Origin: Gimesia chilikensis
GTDB taxonomy: Bacteria > Planctomycetota > Planctomycetia > Planctomycetales > Planctomycetaceae
Assembly: GCF_008329715.1 (NCBI RefSeq)
Contig: NZ_VTSR01000014.1
Span: 62,001-126,000 of the forward strand
Direction: 5' to 3'
DNA: 64,000 nt
Part shown: positions 27,068 to 42,000 of the stretch, piece after piece
Layout of the letters: every line of letters starts with the position of its first letter
Numbering within the stretch: position 1 is the first letter of the stretch
Notes under the pieces: generated by a model
Database searches by the model: none
What the model saw: only the letters and a program-made list of their open reading frames with translations
What the model was told of the DNA's origin: nothing
Position numbers and translations under genes: made by a program

Positions 27068-30000
27068 TTAGATCAGCGGACCTGACCAGTCTGAGAAGAG
27101 GTCATCCACTTCTTCGCCTGCGGTTTCCAGTTCGAAGCCGGCGTTCAGATCCTGGCTATCTTCGAATTCGAAACCAAGGTCATATTCGTCTGATTCGAGA
27201 CTGTCGAAGTCGTTGGTCAGCAGCTGATCTGTCTCGTAAGAGTTATCGAGCAGCGAACCAACCAGCTGATCCAGTCCGCTGGACTGATCCAGGTTCAGTA
27301 CTGAATCCTGTACGGTCAGCGAGGTGTAACCCCAGTCCGAAGCTGTTTCGACGGTTGTTGGTTCGGAGGCAGGCTCCAGGGCAGGTGCGGGAGTTACCCC
27401 GACAGACTGCTTGGTGCGAGTGGTCGCAGCCGGAGCATCAACCACAGGTGCTGAGGTCATCAGCGGAGTCGGATCGAGTCCAGCTCCAGTCAACGGAGCT
27501 GACAGTGGACTGATTACGGCTCCTGCGGCGTCTGCATAGGCAGCCTGCAGGATGCGAACATCGAGGGTTGAGATCGACTTCCGAACCGAGGGGTCGAGGA
27601 ATTCGCCCATGAGGTCCTCCGGATAGAAGTTCTCATCGATGTGCAGGCCGTCGTCGGTCAGCGGTGCAATCAGATCCCAGCTGACAAACTGAACCTGGCC
27701 GGAACCGCTGGTTTCAACATGGTCAGCATAGGCAGAATAGCCCGTCGTGAAGCCGGCTGCGTGACCGATTTCATGCAACAGGACGGTATACAGGTCGTAG
27801 TGTCCGTCGGCGGCAGAACCGGAGATCGCTTCCCCATTGCTGTCGAAGGAGAGCCCTTCGATAGACGAGTACCAGCCGAGGCCGGCAGCATCGTCGTCAA
27901 TGTAAACGCGTCCCTTGACGGGAATCCCGTTTTCATCGAGCTCCAGGATATGGCCTTCACCCAGTTGCTGACCACCCAGGTCGGTAACCACGACCTGAAC
28001 TGACAGGTTCTGGTTTCCGGTAGCGGTCTTCCATTCGTCAACAGCAGCGTTGATCAGGTCATTCAGTGAGTCATCCCCGTCTGTGGTGATGGAGGAACCA
28101 TACCATTCCTGCGGGAAGTTCGGCGGGAAGATGATCGACTGACCGCTGGCTTTGGAACGGTTGTAGTTCGTTGCCAGGAAGGTCAGGTCCTTGAAGTTGA
28201 TCTGGCCGCTCTTGTCAAAGTCAAGTGACCAGGCCAGCCCGGAGGATGCGTTGACCACGGACGTTCCATAGAAGGATGAGAACTTGAGCAGATCCTTGAA
28301 GTCGATGAGACCACTGTCATCCAGGTCAAACGGGACAGCCCACAGATCGGTGGTTGGTGCAGTCGCCACTGATGCGGTCACAGCACCGGTACCTGCCACA
28401 TCCAGTTGAGCGTTGATCACGCGGATGCCCAGGTTGTGAGGTCCGAGGAAGCCGGCGACGGTATCGATGGCAACACCATCATCGGCCAGCGATTCAAACT
28501 TCACGCGGGCCAGCAGAACCTGCTTGCTGGATCCCAGTGTACCCACGCCGTTCTGACCGCTGATACCCGATACGATGCCGGTCTGGTCATCGATGCTGGA
28601 CGAACTGCTGCTGCCGAATGCGGAACCGAAGTCGATGGCGGTCGCAGTAAAGAAGTCGGTGTTGTATTCCAGGTCAAACGAACCGCCGGTGATACCGGAG
28701 CCGTCTGTGGTGGTACCCCAGACTTCAACCCAGAAGCTGTCCCATTCATCTACCCAGGCTTCGCTTTCCGGTACGGAACCGGTCTCGCCATTCGCATCAG
28801 TAGTCGTCTGTGATTTCACGATCGAAGTACTGATGGTGGTATTGGGGGATGCGGTTCCCGTCAATGGCGGGCCTGAGGGATCGAGGATCGTTCCCGTCGC
28901 TGTCGTCGAGGGGAAGAATTCCAGGATCTGCAGACCGCTGAAGGTGTCAGCAACGAATGCCAGAGTGCCGTTCACGAACAGGCTGCGGGCACTGCTGGGC
29001 GTATCAAATGTGTTGATCAGAATCGGGCTGGTCGGATTCGTGATGTCAACTACCTGCAGGCCGGAGGCTCCATCGGCCACATAGGCGAAGTTGCCGTCTA
29101 CCTGGACACCCGTGGCGACGCCCGGAGTATTCAGTGTGCCCACAATTGAGGCGGTGGCGGGGGTCGAGATGTCAATCACCTGCAGACCGCCTTCACGGTT
29201 CGCTACAAAAGCGTAGTTTCCGACAACATCCAGGCCGATCGCGGCTCCACCTGGAGTCAGAACATTTTTGATCAGGGTGGGGTTGGATGAGTCTGTGACG
29301 TTGACAATCTGCAGCCCGTTATTTCCATCGGTGAGGTAGGCGATGTTGCCAATGACTTCGACGCCCCCTGCCAGACCGCCGGGAGTAGAGACTCCAAAAC
29401 TGCCCAGGATGGATGGAGCGGCCGGGTTGCTGACATCGACGATCTGCAGACCGCCACCGTTTCCACTATCGTCTGCGACATAGGCCAGGTTACCGATCAC
29501 CTGGACGCCGCGGGCTCGAGCGGGAGTCGCGATACTGCCGACGAAAACCGGAGCAGCCGGGTTCGCGATGTTGATGATCTGCAGTCCTGCTTCACCAACC
29601 GCCAGGTATGCCAGGTTGCCGACCACATCGATCGCCTGGGCGATGCCCTGGTTGTTGAAGTCATACTCACCAACATGGTAAGGAGCAGCCGGGTTGGCAA
29701 TATTATAGATCTGCAGGCCGCCATCGCGGTCTGCCACATAAGCGTAGTTACCGACAACATCCACGGCGACCGCAGCGTCAGAAGTGGCAACACTGCTGAG
29801 CGACTCGACACTGGTCAGGAAGACGGCACGTCCATTTGGAACCAGATTGTCCAGGATGACCTCGAACGTTTCCGGGCTTTCGGTGAAGATATCGTTGAAC
29901 ACAGTGATGTTCAGCGGAACCTGCGTCACGCCGGGGCCGAAGGTCAGAGTCTGGCCAGAGATTCCCTGATAGTCATTCGGAGATGTGGCTGTTCCATCAA

Positions 30001-33000
30001 TGGTTGAAGCATCCACGGTAATCGCGACGTCAACCGGGTTAGACAACTCAACCAGGAACTGGAACGGGCTGTTGTTTTCAGTATCGATGACCGGAGTGAT
30101 CGACAGTTTTGCGGAGTCGTTATCCCGGATGTGTCCCTGGTCGGTTCCGTTGATGATCGAAACATTACGAAGGGCAGCGTCCAGGTTGGCCAGAATGGTG
30201 GAGAAGAATTCATCGCCTTCCACGATATTGTCATCATTGACGGTGATCGTGAAGTTCTGAGTCAGGGCACCATTCGGAGTGAAGTTCAGGATGATTGGAG
30301 CGAGAGGATCGACGGCGTTGTAGTCGCTGTCGGTGATCAGTCCCGTACCATGCTGAGTGTAAACTTCAACGGAAACGTTCGAATCGACCGGATTCGAGAG
30401 GGTCGCGGTGAAGACAAAGTTCCCTTCGGATTCCAGCTTGGAGACGTTGTTGATTGTGACGGTCGCCGAGTCATCATTGATGATCGTACCCGCTGCAGGC
30501 AGTCCCAGTGTGACGTTGCGTCCTGACGCATTCAGATTGGTTCCGATGACATTGAAGATTTCGTCCAGCTCGACCTTTTTGTCCTGGGCAATCTGCACCG
30601 TAAATGTCTGCTGTCCCGGGACAACGTCGGAGTTGGGTGAACCCAGGAAGGTATATAACTGGTTCAGCACGGGAAGGTAGTCGTTGTCTGCCACCGTGGC
30701 CGTGTTGTCCTGGGTGGAGAGGAAGAAGCTGACATTCGTGTCGATCGCTTTGGAAATATTCACATTGAAAGTGATATTGGTAGTGCCTGTACCACTGCCT
30801 TCATTAACTCCACCGGAGATGACAGGGTCAACCGTGATGATTGCCGAGTCATTGTTGCGGATAATACCGGTGGCGTCTGCCCCCAGAGTAATTCGGGAGT
30901 CGAGCCCGTTGGCATTCAGGTTGTCGATGAACACATTGAAGAGTTCATCCAGTTCCACTTTCTCGTCATTGGTTATGGTGACGGTGAAGCTTTGTGTGCC
31001 GGGAATGTTGTCGGTGTCAGGAGTACCCACGAATGTGAAGCTCTGGGTTTTGAATTTGTAGTCATCATCCAGCGACTCATCGGTGGCAATTCCCGAACCG
31101 GCGGGTAACGGAGGGGTGCCGTCCTTGGTCGTCAGATCAAAGATGATATCCTCAGCAATCGCATTGGAAATATAGATGTCAAAAGTAATCGTTCCATCTT
31201 CTTCATTCGCTGCAACATCGTCGTTGACAAAGGAGATGGTTGCAGTGTCGGAATCGTCTTTGATTGTGACTTGTGCCGGGCTATCCAGTGTGATTCTGCT
31301 TTCCAGTCCGTTGGCAGACAGACTGTCTAGTAGCACATTAAAGACTTCATCCAGTTCCAGCTTGTCATCATTGGTGATGCTGACAACAAACGTCTTGATT
31401 CCAGGTACCACATCGGTATTAGGTGTTCCCAGAAACGTGTGCGTCTCACGCTTGGAACTATAGTCGTCATCGATGTTTTCATCTGTGGCATTTCGCATGG
31501 TGATGGATGTGCCATCCTGAGTATAAAAATCGAAACTGACGTCCTCGGCGATCGCATTAGAGATCTGGGCGGTTAACAGTACAATGGCTCCTTCTTCGTT
31601 GACGGTTACGTCATTGTCGAGGAACGTAATACTTGCTACATCCGAATTGTCTACGATGGTGGCTTGTGCAGGATTGTTAGACGGGGAAGCGAATGTGACT
31701 CGCGTCGTGCGATCGTTGAGCCCATTTGCAGTCAAGTTGCTCATGAAGACATTGAAGACTTCATCCAGTTCCAGTTTGTCGTCATTGATGATGGTGACGA
31801 TAAAGTCCTGGGTGCCCGGAACAACATCCGGGTCACTGTTCTGTGTGCCCAGAAATGTGAAGGATTGAGATTTCGAGGTGTAATCGTCGTCGGTGTTTTC
31901 ATCTGTGGCGTTTCGCATGGAAATCGAGGTGCCGTCGATGGTGGAGACGTCAAAGCTGATATCCTCGGCAATTGCATTATCGATCTGGACGGTGAAAGTG
32001 ACCGAACCGTCTTCCTCGTTTACCTGAACGTCATCGTTGACAAAGCTGATCTCAGTCACATCCGAATCGTCCAGAATTGTTGCCTGGGCCGGATTGATCG
32101 TGTCCATCGAAATTCGAGTGCCGCGATCATTCAGCCCATTCGCATTGAGATTGCTCATGAAGACATCAAAGATCTCATCCAGTTCCAGCTTGTTATCATT
32201 GGTAATGTTGACAACGAAGTTCTGTGTTCCAGGGACTGTATCTGTATTCGAGGTTCCTAAGAAGGTGATGGTCTCTGTTTTTGACGTGTAATCGTTGTCG
32301 GAGCTTTCATCGGTGGCATTTCTCAGTGTCAACGATGTCCCATCTTGTGTGGTGAGATCAAGACTGACATTTTCCGCGATCGCGTTGGAAATCTGTACCG
32401 AGAAGGTTACCGAACCGTCTTCTTCATTGACAAACAGGTCATTATCGACAAAGGAGATCGTTGCGGTGTCTGAATCATCAAGGATCGTCGCGTGGGCTGG
32501 AGTGCCGACGGAAGAAGCGAATGTGATACGGGTGGTGCGATCATTCAGCCCGTTCGCATTGAGGTTGCTCATGAAAACATTAAAGACTTCATCGAGTTCG
32601 AGCTTGTCGTCGTTTGTGATGGTCACCACGAAGTTCTGTGTTCCGGGAATAACGTCGGTGTCTTGTGTTCCCAGGAACGTGAAGTTCTGCGTTTTTGAGG
32701 TGAAGTCATCATCGGTATTTTCATCGGAGGCATTTCGCATGGTGATCGAAGTACCATTTTCTGTGGAAACATCAAAACTGATATCTTCAGCGATTGCGCT
32801 ATCAATCTGAACGATGAAGGTTACTGACCCATCTTCTTCATTTACGAACAGGTCATCATCAACAAAACTGATTTCAGCAAGATCGGAATCGTCAAGAATC
32901 GTCGCCTTAGCCGGTGTGGAAGAAGGCGAAGCAAATGTAACTCGTTCTGTTCTGTCATTTAGTCCATTCGCGTTGAGGTTACTCATGAAGACATTGAAGA

Positions 33001-36000
33001 CTTCGTCGAGCTCTAACTTGTTGTCATTGATGATCGTGACAACAAAATCCTGAGTGTTTGAGACTACGTCTGTGTCCGGAGTACCCAGGAAAGTGAAAGA
33101 TTGGGTTTTCGAAGTGTAATCGTCATCAAGAGTTTCATTGGATGCGTTCCGCATAGTCATTGAGGTGCCGTCGACGGTGGAAACGTCAAAGCTGATGTCT
33201 TTTGCGATTGAATTATCGATCTGCACAGTAAATGTAATAGAGCCAATTTCCTCGTTAACCTGAATATCATCATCCACAAAGCTGATGACGGCCAAATCGG
33301 AATCATCTGTAATAGTAACCTGAGCTGGTGAGCCTAGAGTGATCTTGGATTCCAGTCCGCCTGCAGTGAGAGCATTCATGTAGAGACTGAAGATTTCATC
33401 CAGTTCCAGTTTGTTATCGTCGGTGATGAAGACCTGGAAAGTCTGGTCAGCAGCCGGCGTGATGGAGTTGGTGAAAGTGACCAGTTCATTGACACTGGTG
33501 TAATCGTCGTCAGTGTTTTCGTCACTGGCATTGTCTTCAACGAGAGATGTACCATCAGCTGAAGTGACAAAGAACTGGACATCATTTTCAACCGCGTTGG
33601 AGATATGCACCGTATATTCGACATAGCCGGTGGCAACATCTTCCGCGACGGTCAGATCGGTCTCGACGAAGGTGATTGTAGCAGTGTCATTATCTACGAT
33701 CGTGATCGTCGTCTGATCGTAAACCGTCAGTGTTCCACCCAGCCCGTCATCGATGAGGCCGTCGGTCTTGGTACCATTGTCGACAGTGTCAATCGTCAGG
33801 GTGAATTGTTCATCCAGCTCAACGATATCATCATTAAAAATGGTAAACACGACTTCCGCAGTCAGCTCATTGGCGGCGAAGATCACCTGTGCCGGTGGTG
33901 GCGTGGTGAAGTCAATTGCTTCGGTATCTCCGGCCCCGAACAGAAGGTCGACGGTGGTTACCAGCCCGATCTTATCCCGCTCCAGCTCAACGGTAACGGT
34001 AGTCGTACCATCTTCATTCAGGCTGTAGGTAGGGGTGTTGAAGAAGACTTCAGGCAATGCTGTTACCACGATGTCGATCACATCGGTGTCTGTCTGAGAC
34101 GGGTCACCAAAGAAGTTGCCGTTGTCATCAGTGGTCATCGTCAGCGAGGCGGTCGCTCCCGCGAAGGTGGAACCGTCTGTCGGCGTCGACAGAGGAGTCC
34201 AGGAAACGCCATCCAGAGCCGTGTTGACATCTTCGATCAGACCGGTGATTTCGAGGAAATAGCTGGTGCCATCATCGGTAAGATTGATGGTGACGTTGCT
34301 GGTGTTGGGGCCTGCAGCCAGTTTCCCTTCGGTCATCAGCGTCGACAGAGTGACAGTGACCATGCCGTCTGTGGCAGGAGAAGTCGGGATCCCCTGGGTG
34401 CCAAGGAAGGAGTCCTGGTCGGTAACCGTCAGGGCATTTCCGTTGGCAGCCGAGAACACGACCGCTAAGCCGGGATCTGTCGTCACAGTGACATTCGGTG
34501 AGTCCGGAATCGGCGTAGCATCGAAGTGGTTGATCGGCGGTGCATTCACACCATCGCTGACCAGAATCGTGAAGGATGTCGAACCATCCGTCTGGTTCGG
34601 CTGCAACACATTTCCTGCGAGGTCTTTGACCGCGTTCGTAGTCGAATTATCAACATCAATCGTATAGAGCGTGTCCATTCCAAAGACACCGGCGATGGAT
34701 GTGAAGATGACTTCGTCAGTGTTGCGGTTGTAGCTGAAGATGTAATCCAGACCTTCTTCCAGCGTGCGGGTAGAAGTGCTTGTCCGTGCCGTCAGAGTGA
34801 ACTGCAGCGAATTCACCAGGCTATCATCAATGCCGATGCCTGAATCTTTCAGTTTCACAATCATCGTTGTGAACAGCTCGGGGTTGGTGATGTAAACTGC
34901 ATTGGGATCGCTGTTCTGATCTATGCCGTCGACATCATTATCTTCTGGTAACGAGATAATCGCAGTCGGGCCGACAAAGTCAGCTCGTTCAATCGCCCCG
35001 CGGTCCTTGAAAATGTTGGAACCTAAACCAGGAGGCGGAGTTTGGGTTGGGTCGTCAACACGTAACTGCCCGAACGCATCATATGTCGGAGCAAAGATAT
35101 CCGAGTTGGGCATCCCGATAGAGTCTTTGACGTTTACGAAATCAGGTCGATCGGCCAGGCTGTTTAAAGAACTGTCGATGGCCTGGCTGTTGTCTGCGAG
35201 GTAGTAATTTCCTTTGGATGGATTCACAAACAGAGGATCATTGGCTCCCAGCTGGATCGAATTCGTTCCAGCGGTGCCAATCGTAGAATTACCTTTGAAA
35301 ACGTTAGCACCGACAACGTTCGGAATGCCTCCGGATGACTGCAGATCGATCGCTGTAGAAGTATTTGCAACAATATTGTTCAGGATGGTTGTCGTCGCAT
35401 AATTTTCGACGAGGATCCCTTGTCCGGCGGCCCCTACTGCAATCTGACCAATCAGGTCGGCTGTCATCGTGTTGAAGAAATTCGTGGGGTCGAGCAGGAA
35501 GTTGTTGATATCAAAGAGCTGACCACCGGTCGAAGTGGCGAAAGTACCATACGTACTGGTTGTATTAAAAAATAACGGATCTGCAATCGCATAGAACAAT
35601 GAGTTCGTTGATAGCAGAGCAGCCTGGGCATCAATGGCGGCTTGCGTGGTGCTGTCGTCATCTTCGTTAGTGAGAAGAATCGGCACGATGCGGGAACCTG
35701 GTCGGTAGTTGAACGTTGTAGGGCCAGCATCGGGATCAAAGAGATTCAGGACTTCCAGAATGGCATCGCTTCCTCGCTCCGTTGCTCCGGTGGTGGTAAT
35801 TGTCTGGAACGGACTACCGGGGGCAGTAAACGTGGCGAAGTCCACAATATCTTGCACCTGCGTTGGGTCGGTACTGAAACCGACAGGACTGGGCATCAGA
35901 ACGAGCCCGTACTGTGCATCAATGCCTGCTGCCTGCATCTGTGAGTTAAAGTTGAGCAGCTGCGCCTGTACATTCGAAATCGCCGTTTCCATACTGGTCG

Positions 36001-39000
36001 AAATGTCAATTATGAAGACTACGTCTATTTGAGCCGAAGACTGTGTGACGGTGACGTTGGCCCCGGACAGAGTGTTATTAACAACCTTCGTGTAGGAAAC
36101 TGCTGCCGGGTTGTTTTGAGTGCTGCTGTTCGCATCGCCACTCACACGGATACCACCGAGTCCGTTAGTGAACTCAGTGACCACGTTGTTCTGAATAGTC
36201 ACACCCGGAGCGAAGCCGAGGCCCCCATTGAAGAAGTCATTCAGTTCCGGAACGTTAATCACGCCCCCGGCCTGAGAACGGGCACTCACACCGCCGTTGG
36301 GCCCAGCTGCAACAGATTCACGCTGGCCGGCATCAATGTTGATACCATATTCGGAAGCACTGGATATCGAGTTGGATTCAATCGAAATATGACCCTGCTG
36401 ACGAGCCAGATTCCGATCGCCCTGCTGACCATTCAGAAAGTCCGAAGGCACCGTAGCTTCCACTTCCCGAATGAGCCGGTCATTGGTGTCGAATTGGGTA
36501 GAGATTGTCAGATCGGGTAATTGACCGTTGGGCGGTGCTGCGTATTCCGTTCCACGTCGGATTTCCAACTGATACCCACCCGAGAGAAGCTGAGTAGGCG
36601 CACCGAATGTTGGATTCTGGGGCAGGTTGAAGAAGGCCGTTTGATCAGCCTGGGCTCCCGTGACCATTTCCCCTCGCTCTGCGAAACCGATGATGATGTC
36701 ATCGATATAGAACCCTTCAAAGTCATTGTTCTGTGCCTGCTGATTGCTGAGGATGTTACCTGTATGGTCACCTTGCATTTGATCAATGGAATCATCGCCA
36801 TCGTTTGGTGTATTATCTGAAGAGAGAGAGGAACTAAACGTTCCAGAAGTCGCGAAATCAAATCGTAATCTCAAATCAGACCGCCCAACAAATTCAGAGA
36901 GATCGATGCGGGCTTGTCGCCAGACGCCGGTATTGTCAAACAGCTCCTGAACCTGTTGATTGCCGTTGCCGACCCCCTCTCTTTGAGAGGCTGTGAGGTA
37001 GGAAGACAACTCTCCCGCATCTGGATTTGTTGCGGGAGCTAACGTCGAGTTGTTGGTTGCCAATTGGACCCAGTCACCACCAGCACCCAGGGTGCTGTCA
37101 AAGATAAAGACCCGCACGGAATCTCTCATTCCACCGGTAATGGAATTCGCGTTCTGAGTCTCCAGAAAATAATTGAAGTAGAGTGTCGGCAGATCTGTTG
37201 CTTTATAACCGTCCAGACTGAATGAACCCGACTCCAGGCTGCCACGTGCTCCACCGGCAATGTTATAGTTATCGCCGATATCAGGGTTGCTGGAAAGATC
37301 GCGTTGGAAATTGGAATGCCACACGCCATATTGAGCGTTGTCTTTATAATCGATGTAGTCGTTCGTGGATGAATTGTTCTGCAGCCATTCTTCGAATCCA
37401 AAGTAGAAGCTGGCCCCCCCCTGCGATTCGCTCTGTTGCAGACCATTGGGGAAAGTGTCGCGGTCATTGCCGCCGACGTCGGTTCGAGTCTGATCAAACG
37501 TGTTATTGATTCCGTGTCCGGAATCGTTGTTCCGTCGGAATGTGGGATGCCAGAGATTGAAGTCCAGTGGTGAAAACGCGAGCCCCGTGATACCAGTCTC
37601 GCCAACAAACATATGGTCCGCTCCACCCTTGAAGATGTCAACAGTACCTAGCACTGGATCATTGACTGTGGAGAGAATGCTGCCATCGGACGGATCGATA
37701 CAGTAGAGGTTTCCTGAGTCTGTAATCGCAAACAGGAAATTCCGGAACGCACCATTGTTCAGGTTCTGAGGAGCGGCGGTCAGACCTTGTAATGTACCAT
37801 CGATCTGGCCTGACAGATCGATGGAAGTGAAGCTATTTACAGTTCGTCGCGTTCCCCCGCTTTGATTGATAGTCACAAACTGGTTCGTATCTGTGACTGC
37901 GAATAACTGACTTTGGAGATTTGTTGGTGCATTAACCCCACGGAACGACATGCCGGTAATCTGTCCGACACCGGTAATATCGCCGAGTACCGTGAAGGTG
38001 TTGCCCGCATCGTTACCCTGGCTGTTCAAGAGATCCTGACCGGAAGCACCCGTGCTGGGATTGGCCTGATACAATGTGGTAAATCCACCCGGATCATGAA
38101 CGGCATAAAACAGGTTATAGGTGGCGACATCAGTTCGCTGGAAGGCCAGGGCACCGACGCTGCTGGTGGTGATGTCTACCGGGTCCGGGGTTCCCGTCGT
38201 GGGGAGATCGGGGATGCCATCATTCGTGGAAGAGATGGTTGAAGCATTACCCGGATCGAGTTCCCGGAATCGGCCTGCGGTCCCGTTTCGATTTCCGGTG
38301 AGACTTTCATAACTGTAGAGCTGCCCGTCGGAGCGGATTGTAATGTCTGAGGTATCATCGTTACTGCCAGTGGAAAGTGCTCCTATGTTAATCGATCGAA
38401 GATCACTGGCTGTGACACCTGGCGGCAGCAGGCTATTCAATATACTGGTTGGAATAGTAGAGAGATCGATACCATCAATCTCATCGATAATATAACCATC
38501 GTAAGCATCTACGATGCGCAGACGGTTACTCTGCGAAACATAGAGATTCACGTCTTCCAGTGTGAATGCCGTGACGTTGGTCGAGAGAGAAATCTCATCC
38601 GAGATATCAAAAATACTGCTGGTGGTGGGGGGGACGACATAAGTCGAGCCGGCAAGCGAATTGCCGGACGTATATCCACTGAAACCGATATGGTCTTCGA
38701 CAATCCGCTGGACGGAACTGACCGGTTCCAGGCGGATTTGAGAATTCAAGGCGCCAGAGACAAAGGTTGCATTCAGGGCCTGTGGCAGGCGGGCATTGGA
38801 TGAAATCGCAACATGATAGCGGAATGTGCTGCCGGGAGTTGCAGAAGGCAGCTGCACAGTGCCAATGTAAGGATCCAGTTTCCCGAAGCTCCCCGCAGCC
38901 AGATTTTCGGTATCACCGTCGGCCTGGTCATCTTGAATGTCCGAATCGCGGCTGACCAGAATCAGACGTCCCTGATCGTCAAAAACGGAGAGCGTTGTAT

Positions 39001-42000
39001 CGCCACGTGACAAACCATCGGCGTAATCGATGTCAAAGATGGCGGCAAAGGTTTTACCACCGTCGCTACGACCCCCGATGACTTGAACCAGGTCGTAACC
39101 CATTTCGAAAGTGTACCAGTCGACATCAGACCCGTTGGACAGGGAACCGGATACCGAAAGCGTATTGCGATCGCTGGTCAGCAGGTTCCCCAGGCCCTGG
39201 GCGTTGTCGATTGATTCGTTATTCGCAGTTTTTTCAGAGGATTCACCCAGCAGAGGCGAATGGGCTGGTTGACCAAGTACCTCGACCCCATTAGTGGGGT
39301 AGCGGATATCTGCATAACGGACGGTAGAACCAGGTTTCTCATCAACCTGTCTCAAGCGAACCTGTAGCTGGTATTGTCCCGATGTCTGGCCGCCTTCCAG
39401 GTTGGCTTCATCGCCGGCGACCGGTTGACTGCGTACCCGGATAAAGAAGGTACCGGTAGCACCAAGCGGGCCTGGTAGCTCAACGCTGAAGCCGGCGTCG
39501 TTGATGTTCTGGGAATAAAAATCTCCTAGGAGATATTCATCCTGCAGGAGAGACTGTGCATCCCCACTGAGGGTCAAATCGTCAAACGAGTTGAGTGAGC
39601 GAGCCAAAACATTTCCGTAAAGGTCCACCAGTTCGACCATGGTGTCCAGCGCGGAAGAGGTTCGATCAATGTCGATCCAGATACGGGTTCCAGCAGTCCC
39701 CGTGAAACTGTAAACATCAACATCGTCCGGAGCGTCAGCACTGATATTACCATGAACGTTAAAGCCCAGTGCGCGATTCTCGTCTCCACTGATTTCATCC
39801 GGAGCCAGGGTACCCAGATTCTGGGCGAAGCCGGGGTTGCTGTTGGTATCGACCCCGCCTGTGTAATTGCCTTCGGTTTCAAAACGCTCTACGACGTTCC
39901 GATCATTGCTGTAGCGGTCCAGCCGGATGCTGCGCCAGTCTCCCGCGGAAGGGGTGGAGGCATCTCCGTCATTGTTGGTGTCAGTCTGGGGGAGACCGGC
40001 GGGAGTGAAACTGGCTCCGGCTGTATCATCTGCCAGCGATGTCAGAATTACAGGGAATCCAGGCTGTCCAATGATCTGGACAGTACCACCGATTCGATCT
40101 TCGATGTCAAGTGGTACACCGTCGGCGGTGAAGCCGGCATCAGCGCCGTCCAGTTTGACTACCAGGCCTTCATCAAGGTTACTCTGCAGACGAATGCCGC
40201 TGAAGGTATGGTGCTGGAGAACCTGAATCTCGCCTCGCAGGATATGCACGATATCAGTGTCATCCCAGACGGTTTCCGTATCGAGTAGAGCCGCCCGAAC
40301 TTCCATACCGTTCAGACCGTTGTTTTCCATCCGGTTCAGACGAACCAGGGCACCGTGGTTGTCTGTGTATTGTGTGTACGCTTCACTAAAGCCTGTCGAA
40401 CGTCCATAATCACCTTTGAATTTGTAATTAAGTGAGTTCGCATCAATGCTGACGACAGTTCCTTCATTATCGCGGAAAATGTTGTCGACAATGATTGGTT
40501 GAGCGCCACGCACAAAAATCGTAGCATCATCGTTTGATCCCCGACCATTGCGATTGGATCCTGTCTGTCCGCTGGCGTTGTTTTCCAGAATGCTGTTGGA
40601 GATACGGAACTCAGCCTGATGAACTTCGATGGCGTTAAAGTTGGCAAAGCCCCCTTCAATCGGAATCAGACCGCCGGCATTAGTGATCAATGCGTGATCG
40701 ATGCTACCGGAAGAAGCTGCATTAAAGATGATACCCCCCCAGTTGCCGGGGCCATAAGGCAGGTTCGCCGGGTCTGATGTATCAAAACCGTCATTCGATG
40801 TATCAAACGTCGTGCCTGCGCCGTAGCGGTCGTCGCTGAGTGAGGTAAAGATGATCGGGTTGGCTTCAGTACCTTCTGCAATTAACTGAGCACTGCCACG
40901 CTCTGCTTCAATACGTGCACCCGACAGTTTGACCACAGTACCCGGATCGATTTTCAGACGTCCATTGATTGTCGGATTGCCACTCTCATCCATCTGTCCC
41001 CCGGGGGCTCCATAAATCTGCAGATTTTCAGTGATGACGTGAGTGATTTTGTCATTGAAAATGGCAGGCACATCCAGTTTGTTGATCGTGCTGCCAAAAG
41101 GGGTGTTGATGCGAACAAACAGTCCGTTCACCGAGTTGTTTGCGATATGGTTGTCGAAGATCTCCAGACCATGCCGGTCCATGACGAACGAGCCGTTGGT
41201 AAATTGACTGTCTTCGAAACTGCGTGGATCGGCGGAGATAGCAGAGTCGGCACTGAAAGTGATTGAGTTCTGCCAGATCGTGGGACGGGCGGACTCAGCA
41301 TGGATAGCAGAAAAGACCTGCTGAACCGAGTTTACAAACACACTGCCCCCACCATAGCTGATGTTGGCATTGTTGACCGAGTTCAGGAAGATACCCTGAT
41401 CTTCGAGGCCGGAGTCATCGCGGAATACAATGCCCCCCCAGTCACCGGGGTTGGCACCATCGCTCAGACCATCGTCATCGCCGCCGATCGCATCGTTGCC
41501 AAAGGCTGTCAGGTAGACCTGATTTTCAGTCGTCCCCAGAATCTGGAGCGCACCCTGGCTGCGATCATCCTGCAGGTTATTCGATCCCACATCGATATTA
41601 GCCCTTTGCAGTTTTATCACTGCACCTTCATCGACCATGACCGTAACATCTTTGGGAATGTTAAATGTCGCTCCATCTTCGAGCGGCTGGAAACTGTCGG
41701 TCAAACCAACGAGGTATGCTTCGTTGTCAGCGATCGTACTGATATCACCGTCAACTCCACCATTGCCGACAATGCGGACAATCTTTGCTGTTGCGCTGTT
41801 CCCCGCAGCAAGCAGGGCATCGTCGATATTGGCGTAGGGGTTCGACAGGCTACCATCCGCGGGACCTGCTGACTGAGTCGCTTTATCGACGAAGATGGTC
41901 TCACCTGACTGGAACCAGAAGTCAAATACACCACCCGGTGTCCCATCGGCGTCTCCATCCAGGGCTACGCCTGTGGAATCCACCATGAAGGTATTCGCCA

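Noticed and set aside
30860..33300. Possible CRISPR-like or satellite repeat
   Set aside because: The units are ~410 bp, in frame and encode Calx-beta-like domains, so they are coding repeats.
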